In this document: one piece after another, positions 1 to 3,569 of the stretch
How the letters are laid out: every line of letters starts with the position of its first letter
How positions within the stretch are numbered: position 1 is the stretch's first letter
Assembly: GCA_009691815.1 (NCBI GenBank)
Contig: SIAL01000218.1
Location: 1-6,216 of the forward strand
Origin: Gemmataceae bacterium
Lineage (GTDB): Bacteria > Planctomycetota > Planctomycetia > Gemmatales > Gemmataceae
Length of the DNA: 6,216 nucleotides
Direction of reading: 5' to 3'
Translations under genes and position numbers: made by a program
Notes under the pieces: generated by a model
Databases searched by the model: none
What the model saw: the letters and a program-made list of their open reading frames with translations, nothing else
Told to the model about the DNA's origin: nothing

Positions 1-1
1 A

Positions 2-1114
2 GCTTTGGTTTGGACGAAAAGTTGCCAAATAAAACTTAAACAAGCCTCATTGGAAGCGTTTCCCGAGCTCCAATTCCAAGCCGAAACCCTGTTGAACCCG
101 CTCCTTTCTGCCCCACCTGTTAAGGCCAGAAAATGGTCAAACTCTCGATGGGCCTTTTTGGTCGCAGCTGCAGTCCTTATCCTCCTTTTCCCCGTTTGGT
201 TCCTGTTTTTGAATCAAGAAAATGGCCAAGGTCCTAGTGGACAGGAATTTGTATTTGCCGATCAAGATGGACGAAAAACCGGGTTGGAACTTGCTCAATT
301 GGAATTGGTTTTTAAGGAAGCGGTAGCCCTTGCCAAGGATCCCAATCGGGTGGATCAGGCCCAATCCAACTTCTCCAAAGCCCATGTTGCCCTTTCGGTG
401 GATGATCCAAAAACAAATGATCTTGGGCCAAAAGAACTGAAAACTATTCTGTTTCTTCCTCAAGTGTCCTTCTCACCTGGAAGTCAGGTGGAAGTTCAAA
501 GCATTTCCTTAAAATCGGCGGATTTGAGCCCGGTTGGTGGGCCATTGAGTATTCGTTATGTCCTCAAGGGGCCAGGGTTTGAGGCCCTAAAGGTCTCTAC
601 CGGGATGTGGTTTAAACAGAATAACCAACCCGCTTTGTTCGGCAATGGAACCGAAATCACCGGCATGGGACGGGTAGTTTTTGACCTTCCCGACGAGGTC
701 AATGGTGGCCCTTGGGAAATTGAGGTGTCCGAAGCCAAAGGCCGATTCCCTTCCATCCAGAAAAAAATCCAAATAGAAGGTACGAAATCTGGTCCTATCC
801 AAACGGCTCGATGGGACAAAACCAGCTACAAACCAGGCGATAGGGCCAAGCTAACCATCAAAGTGACAAACCATGACGGAACTCCTTTGCCTGACGCCAA
901 GGTTGGATTAACCATCATCCTTGGAGGCAAACCTTGGAATCCGGAATCCAATAATGCCCGAAAAACCCAAATGGAACGGATTTCGGACACCAAGGGATTG
1001 TGTGAATTGGAATTTGTATGGCCCCAAAAGCCCGAGAATGGGCAAAATGAAATCCTCATTCAATCCAGAATCGGGGACTCCTTTCTTTCCGAAAAGCAGG
1101 CCCTCCCCTTTTAG
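2..1114 (+). CDS. Membrane-anchored protein with macroglobulin (MG2)-like domain, 5' end uncertain
   Basis: The frame is open to the left edge, so the true start may lie outside; the first usable start inside is TTG at 5, and numbering below uses it. Residues 1-48 are polar and basic before the membrane (KARKWSNSR). Residues 49-69 form one strongly hydrophobic segment, so the rest (about 300 residues) should be outside the cytoplasm. No Cys-rich anti-sigma zinc motif is seen in the N-terminal part. Two beta-rich regions follow, roughly 140-260 and 263-369. The second has the YKPGD motif (275-279) followed by a 'DGTPLPDAKVGL' strand pattern, typical of MG2 domains of alpha-2-macroglobulin-like proteins and related Ig-like folds. 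It stops at TAG 1112-1114 right after this domain, with no thioester or bait region, so it is either a short relative or a truncated member. Precise function is unknown. It is the only gene here with no evident link to RNA or PTS functions. Confidence 0.75.
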   Translation, partial: ALVWTKSCQIKLKQASLEAFPELQFQAETLLNPLLSAPPVKARKWSNSRWAFLVAAAVLILLFPVWFLFLNQENGQGPSGQEFVFADQDGRKTGLELAQLELVFKEAVALAKDPNRVDQAQSNFSKAHVALSVDDPKTNDLGPKELKTILFLPQVSFSPGSQVEVQSISLKSADLSPVGGPLSIRYVLKGPGFEALKVSTGMWFKQNNQPALFGNGTEITGMGRVVFDLPDEVNGGPWEIEVSEAKGRFPSIQKKIQIEGTKSGPIQTARWDKTSYKPGDRAKLTIKVTNHDGTPLPDAKVGLTIILGGKPWNPESNNARKTQMERISDTKGLCELEFVWPQKPENGQNEILIQSRIGDSFLSEKQALPF

Positions 1115-1149
1115 GATTATGCGCCATGGTTGGGGAAAAGATCCAATTA

Positions 1150-1172
1150 GGAACAACTCTTAGTGTTGATCC
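1150..1172 (+). terminator. Imperfect hairpin after the macroglobulin-like gene, possible terminator
   Basis: GGA (1150-1152) and CAAC (1154-1157) pair with GTTG (1165-1168) and TCC (1170-1172) around one A-A mismatch, leaving a 7-base loop. The stem lies 35 bases after the upstream stop codon. It is not followed by a proper T tract (CCTTTGGG follows), so intrinsic termination is only a possibility. Confidence 0.25.
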
Positions 1173-1192
1173 CTTTGGGTTGATGTCCTAAA

Positions 1193-1214
1193 CTTCAATG
1201 GTAACCCATTGGGG
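1193..1214 (+). promoter_or_regulatory. Perfect hairpin in the hpf leader
   Basis: CAATGG (1196-1201) pairs with CCATTG (1206-1211) around a TAAC loop. The stem extends outward by two G-T pairs and a C-G pair to 1193/1214. It sits about 40 bases before the preferred hpf start and covers the upstream alternative TTG at 1209, which argues that 1209 is untranslated leader. Role unknown: an mRNA leader structure or an operator-like inverted repeat are both possible. Confidence 0.3.
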
Positions 1215-1242
1215 GCTGCCCGTCCCCGAGTCTCAAGGTCCC

Positions 1243-1247
1243 AAGGA
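1243..1247 (+). promoter_or_regulatory. Ribosome binding site deciding the hpf start
   Basis: AAGGA lies 6 bases before GTG 1254. This spacing, plus the fact that the protein family begins at the residues encoded there (M/V-Q-I-K-V), favours GTG 1254 over the in-frame TTG at 1209, which would add 15 residues rich in Arg and Ser and not typical of the family. Confidence 0.6.
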
Positions 1248-1253
1248 TCTACC

Positions 1254-1598
1254 GTGCAAATTAAAGTTGCTTGCCGTCATGGGCACATCTCCGAAGAAAG
1301 CCAGAACTATATCAAGGCCAAAGCTGAAAAGCTGACCCACCTTTTTGACCGTCTCACCATGATCGAAGTCACTGTGGACCATCAAAAGGATGGTTTTTGG
1401 GTTGAGTTTTTGGTCCAAGCGGAACATAAGCACGATTTCGTGGCTCACGAAAAGTGCAATGACCTTAATTCGGCGGTGAATGCCGCCCTTGACAAATCGC
1501 AAATGCAATTGCGTCGCTACAAAGAAAAAATTCAAGACCATCGGCGGGATCCTTCCACGGCGGAAGTTGCTGCGGGCAACCCCGAAACTAACCAATAA
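1254..1598 (+). CDS. hpf: Ribosome hibernation promoting factor, short form (HPF/YfiA family)
   Basis: This 114-residue protein belongs to the HPF/YfiA (S30AE) family, which binds the decoding region of the 30S subunit and silences ribosomes under starvation. The whole protein is one S30AE domain. It starts with the family's 'QIKVACRH' strand and has the helix 'SEESQNYIKAKAEKL' (residues 13-27). Then come two central strands (about 37-43 and 48-57) and the second helix, ending in the basic 'QLRRYKEKIQDHRRD' (85-99). The C-terminal tail, about 100-114, is loose and polar. It lacks the C-terminal dimerisation domain of long HPF, so it resembles the short gamma-proteobacterial forms in length. 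GTG start with AAGGA six bases upstream; stop TAA. ptsN follows after 27 bases, so the two are probably co-transcribed. Next to ptsN this matches the cluster classically found after rpoN, although rpoN is not immediately upstream here. Confidence 0.92.
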   Translation: MQIKVACRHGHISEESQNYIKAKAEKLTHLFDRLTMIEVTVDHQKDGFWVEFLVQAEHKHDFVAHEKCNDLNSAVNAALDKSQMQLRRYKEKIQDHRRDPSTAEVAAGNPETNQ

Positions 1599-1609
1599 CT
1601 TTCCCTTTC

Positions 1610-1614
1610 GGAGG
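1610..1614 (+). promoter_or_regulatory. Shine-Dalgarno sequence of ptsN
   Basis: GGAGG sits in the 27-base gap between hpf and ptsN, 11 bases before ATG 1626. The spacing is a little long but this is the best ribosome binding site in the window. A GTG at 1618 is closer but out of frame with the EIIA reading frame. Confidence 0.55.
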
Positions 1615-1625
1615 CTGGTGCACGC

Positions 1626-2093
1626 ATGCGCCTGTCTGATTTCATCGTTCGGGAAGCCGTGATTACCTCCCTTGTCGCCAACACCAAAGAAGGCGTCATT
1701 CGGGAACTGGTAGCCAGTCTTCAGAACTCTGGGCGGATCCAACCTGGGGATGCGGACGAAATTGTCCGGGCTATTCTCAAACGAGAAATGCTTGGATCCA
1801 CAGCGATAAGTCGTGGCGTCGCGATTCCCCACGCCAAACATGGGTCCATCAAACGCCTAATAGGCACCATAGGTATCCACAATGCCGGGGTCGGCTTTGA
1901 CAGCAAAGATGGCGCCCCGGTCAATGTGATTGTGATGATTGTTTCGCCTGAAGATCGCCCTGGGGACCACCTTCGGGCGCTGGATAGCGTTTCAAGGGCC
2001 CTCAGAAACGAAACCTTTGTGAGCCAAATTCGCACAGCGGGTAATCTGGAAACCATCAATCAATTGATCGACTCTCCCGGGATCCTTGGATAA
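1626..2093 (+). CDS. ptsN: PTS-Ntr EIIA component (PtsN-type, fructose/mannitol EIIA fold)
   Basis: A 155-residue single-domain EIIA of the fructose/mannitol/Ntr family. These proteins receive phosphate from HPr/NPr on a histidine; the Ntr forms act as regulators (for example of potassium transport and stress responses in Proteobacteria) rather than in sugar uptake. The active-site motif is GVAIPHAKH, with the phosphorylated histidine at residue 69. The second conserved histidine is His115 in 'GDHLRAL'. Family landmarks also include 'ILKREMLGSTAI' (50-61) and 'GVGFDSKDGAPVNVI' (88-102). Length and N-terminus ('MRLSDFI') match the family, so ATG 1626 is well supported. No EIIB or EIIC permease domain is attached or nearby, which favours a regulatory role. 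It lies 27 bases after hpf and 35 bases before the HPr gene, consistent with one transcription unit supplying donor and acceptor together. Confidence 0.92.
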   Translation: MRLSDFIVREAVITSLVANTKEGVIRELVASLQNSGRIQPGDADEIVRAILKREMLGSTAISRGVAIPHAKHGSIKRLIGTIGIHNAGVGFDSKDGAPVNVIVMIVSPEDRPGDHLRALDSVSRALRNETFVSQIRTAGNLETINQLIDSPGILG

Positions 2094-2128
2094 ACACTTA
2101 ACGCACTCTTTGGCTTTATTTGGAACTT

Positions 2129-2464
2129 ATGGCACGCTCTTTGGAACCTTTTCCCGAAACAACAAACGAGGTCGCCTCGGGCATTCCTGTCCAAGTTGCG
2201 ACCCGTGAAGTCACCGTGGTGAACCCTCAAGGGTTTCATATGCGGCCGAAAGCCGCTTTTGCGAAAACAGCGGAACGATTCCTTTCTACCGTGACAATTC
2301 ATTGGGATGACCGTATAGTGAATGGTAAGTCGATGTGGGATTTGATGATGGTTGCCGCAATGCTCGGCAATAAGATCAAAATCACCGCACAAGGTCCCGA
2401 TGCCGAAAAAGCCGTGGTTGCCTTGGCTTTGTTCATCGAGACGGACCTAGGCGAAGAAGTCTGA
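2129..2464 (+). CDS. HPr-family phosphocarrier (NPr-like) with N-terminal extension
   Basis: A 111-residue HPr fold protein, the phosphate carrier between Enzyme I and EIIA. The active-site loop reads GFHMRPKAAF, with the phosphoryl-accepting His37 and Arg39. A second motif, GKSMWDLM, carries Ser68. Both are shifted by exactly 22 residues from His15 and Ser46 of classical HPr, so the domain aligns without gaps from about residue 24 to the end. The first 20 or so residues are an extra, apparently disordered N-terminal tail (SLEPFPETTNEV). ATG 2129 is chosen; TTG 2120 would add three residues, and no in-frame start lies closer to the domain. No good ribosome binding site is visible. Presence of the Ser46 equivalent does not prove control by HPr kinase. 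It probably donates phosphate to His69 of the neighbouring EIIA. Enzyme I is not encoded in the window. ptsH or ptsO would be the usual symbol; I cannot choose from sequence alone. Confidence 0.9.
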   Translation: MARSLEPFPETTNEVASGIPVQVATREVTVVNPQGFHMRPKAAFAKTAERFLSTVTIHWDDRIVNGKSMWDLMMVAAMLGNKIKITAQGPDAEKAVVALALFIETDLGEEV

Positions 2465-2523
2465 GTTTTGCTTTTGGATATTGCATCCTTAGGCTCGTTC
2501 AGGCCACATTTATTGAAACACAT

Positions 2524-2673
2524 GGACTGATGGTCAGTCCTCGGAACTTTGGGTTCCGATAACCAGTGGAAGCTGCTCTGCCTGAAAAGGCCCCGATGGC
2601 TTCCCTGATACACATAGGCCCGCCGGGGTCAATGCAGGCCCGGCTCCAAAGGTCCACCAAGATTCCGTCTTGG
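2524..2673 (+). other. Candidate structured RNA or long leader: cluster of perfect hairpins
   Basis: Successive, mutually compatible stems are seen directly. 2524-2530 pairs with 2534-2540 (7 pairs, loop TGG). 2541-2547 pairs with 2553-2559 (7 pairs, loop TTTGG), directly abutting the first. GGAAGC 2568-2573 pairs with GCTTCC 2599-2604, enclosing GCCT 2580-2583 / AGGC 2588-2591 capped by a GAAA tetraloop. GCCGGG 2622-2627 pairs with CCCGGC 2639-2644. CCAAGA 2657-2662 pairs with TCTTGG 2668-2673 (loop TTCCG). Dense perfect stems plus a GNRA loop suggest a folded RNA. I checked by eye for the hallmarks of tmRNA, RNase P RNA, SRP RNA and tRNA and did not find them. The strand is assumed from the neighbouring genes; inverted repeats alone fit either strand. 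It could instead be a set of palindromic repeats. Confidence 0.35.
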
Positions 2674-2744
2674 CTCGCCTTTGATCTGGTTTACGGAGTA
2701 CGCCTTAGGGTCGAAACGCATCCAGATGAGCCCAAACTGCACCC

Positions 2745-2768
2745 TTCCAAGTCTTCAAAAACTTGGAA
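2745..2768 (+). promoter_or_regulatory. Perfect 7-bp hairpin just before the DUF2344 start
   Basis: TTCCAAG (2745-2751) pairs with CTTGGAA (2762-2768) around a 10-base, A-rich loop. It ends 30 bases before ATG 2799 and covers the alternative TTG at 2763, so it is a plausible leader element affecting translation, or the last stem of the structured region upstream. It is not followed by a T tract, which argues against a simple intrinsic terminator. Confidence 0.3.
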
Positions 2769-2798
2769 TGCCTTGGCTATGGATTTCCTGGCAAAAAC

Positions 2799-3569
2799 AT
2801 GCCGCCGAGTCCAACACTCTTGGCTGATGCTCCGGAAACGGTACCAATCCCTCCTTTGGGGACTGGCCCTTTTGTCAGGCTGAGAGTTCGTTTTCAAAAA
2901 TCCGACCTCATTCGTTGGCTTAGCCACCATGACTTGATTCGGGCCATGGATCGTCTTCTTAGGAGATTGGCCCTCCCTGTTGTCCATTCTCAAGGATTTC
3001 GCCCCAATCCCGCCATGGTTTTTGCCCTTTCGCTCCCTTTGGGAGCATTGGGTTCTGAAGAAATTGTGGAAATCGACCTTCATGGATTGGATTGGAACGG
3101 CCCTGAACTGTTGGTTCAATTGAATCAACAGGCACCACCTGGCTTAAACTTCCTTGATATTCAATTGGTTGGAAACAAAGATAGAGCTCGGGTGGAATCC
3201 TTGGTTTATCGGACCTTGGTGCCGCAATCGCTTTTGGCCAAAACAAGCCTACTCATTCCTGAAATCGTTGCAAAAGAGGCCCTTTGGGTCCATCGACAAG
3301 ATCCAGCCGCGCCTCCCATGGTTTTTGTGGATCCCAATTCCCGTTTTGCCAAAAACCTCAAAAGTTCACTCCTAAACCTGACCCTTGGTGATGGTTTTCA
3401 GCTTGAAATCACGCTTGTTCCTCAACCCGAGGGCACCCTCAAACCTATTGAAATTTTGGCCATGTTGGATTGGCCACTTAGTTCCAAGGATTTTCCCGCA
3501 CCACAGTGGGAGCGCACCCGGTTAATCATCGCCGGTGACAACTCCCGAGAAAGGTTACGCACATCATGA
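2799..3569 (+). CDS. DUF2344 / TIGR03936-type radical-SAM-associated protein
   Basis: A protein of 256 residues from ATG 2799. The first 25 residues are a Pro-rich leader. The conserved domain begins at 'VRLRVRFQKSDLIRWLSHHDL' near residue 26. It continues with 'RLLRRLALPV' (52-61), the family signature 'HSQGFRPNPAMVF' (63-75) and 'LPLG' (79-82). This domain is known as the C-terminal part of, or a separate partner to, radical SAM proteins of the TIGR03960 group, often next to RNase E/G and the L21/L27 ribosomal protein genes. Its biochemical role is not settled. No radical SAM partner lies upstream here. The start is uncertain: TTG 2763 would add 12 residues, and neither site has a good ribosome binding site. 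The stop TGA (3567-3569) overlaps the next ATG as ATGA, implying translational coupling with the ribonuclease gene. The C-terminal half (about 130-256) is less conserved by eye. Confidence 0.85.
   Translation: MPPSPTLLADAPETVPIPPLGTGPFVRLRVRFQKSDLIRWLSHHDLIRAMDRLLRRLALPVVHSQGFRPNPAMVFALSLPLGALGSEEIVEIDLHGLDWNGPELLVQLNQQAPPGLNFLDIQLVGNKDRARVESLVYRTLVPQSLLAKTSLLIPEIVAKEALWVHRQDPAAPPMVFVDPNSRFAKNLKSSLLNLTLGDGFQLEITLVPQPEGTLKPIEILAMLDWPLSSKDFPAPQWERTRLIIAGDNSRERLRTS

Larger units (their letters stand above)
2465..2798 (+). other. 334-base gap between the HPr and DUF2344 genes, no recognisable gene
   Basis: No reading frame here resembles a known protein. A 105-codon frame from GTG 2566 runs into the next gene in another phase and looks like chance. 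The gap is unusually long for an otherwise compact cluster. Its first 55 bases (2465-2520) are T-rich and then mixed, with only a weak GGAT/ATCC hairpin (2476-2488). From 2524 onward it is dominated by short perfect hairpins, listed separately. No clear sigma-70 or sigma-54 promoter could be identified by eye. Confidence 0.6.

Noticed and set aside
1209..1253. Upstream TTG 1209 as the start of hpf
   Set aside because: The extra 15 residues are unlike the family N-terminus, the site lies in a hairpin, and GTG 1254 has a well-placed AAGGA.
1233..1841. 202-codon minus-strand frame opposite hpf and ptsN
   Set aside because: Both genes on the plus strand are clear family members with their motifs; the opposite frame has no recognisable motif.
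2541..2559. Possible tRNA anticodon arm (5-bp stem, 7-base loop)
   Set aside because: No acceptor stem, D-arm or T-arm with TTCRA loop can be found around it.
2566..2883. 105-codon plus-strand frame from GTG 2566, covering part of the HPr-DUF2344 gap
   Set aside because: It resembles no family I recognise, has no ribosome binding site, overlaps the well-supported DUF2344 start by 85 bases in another phase, and runs through the perfect hairpins.
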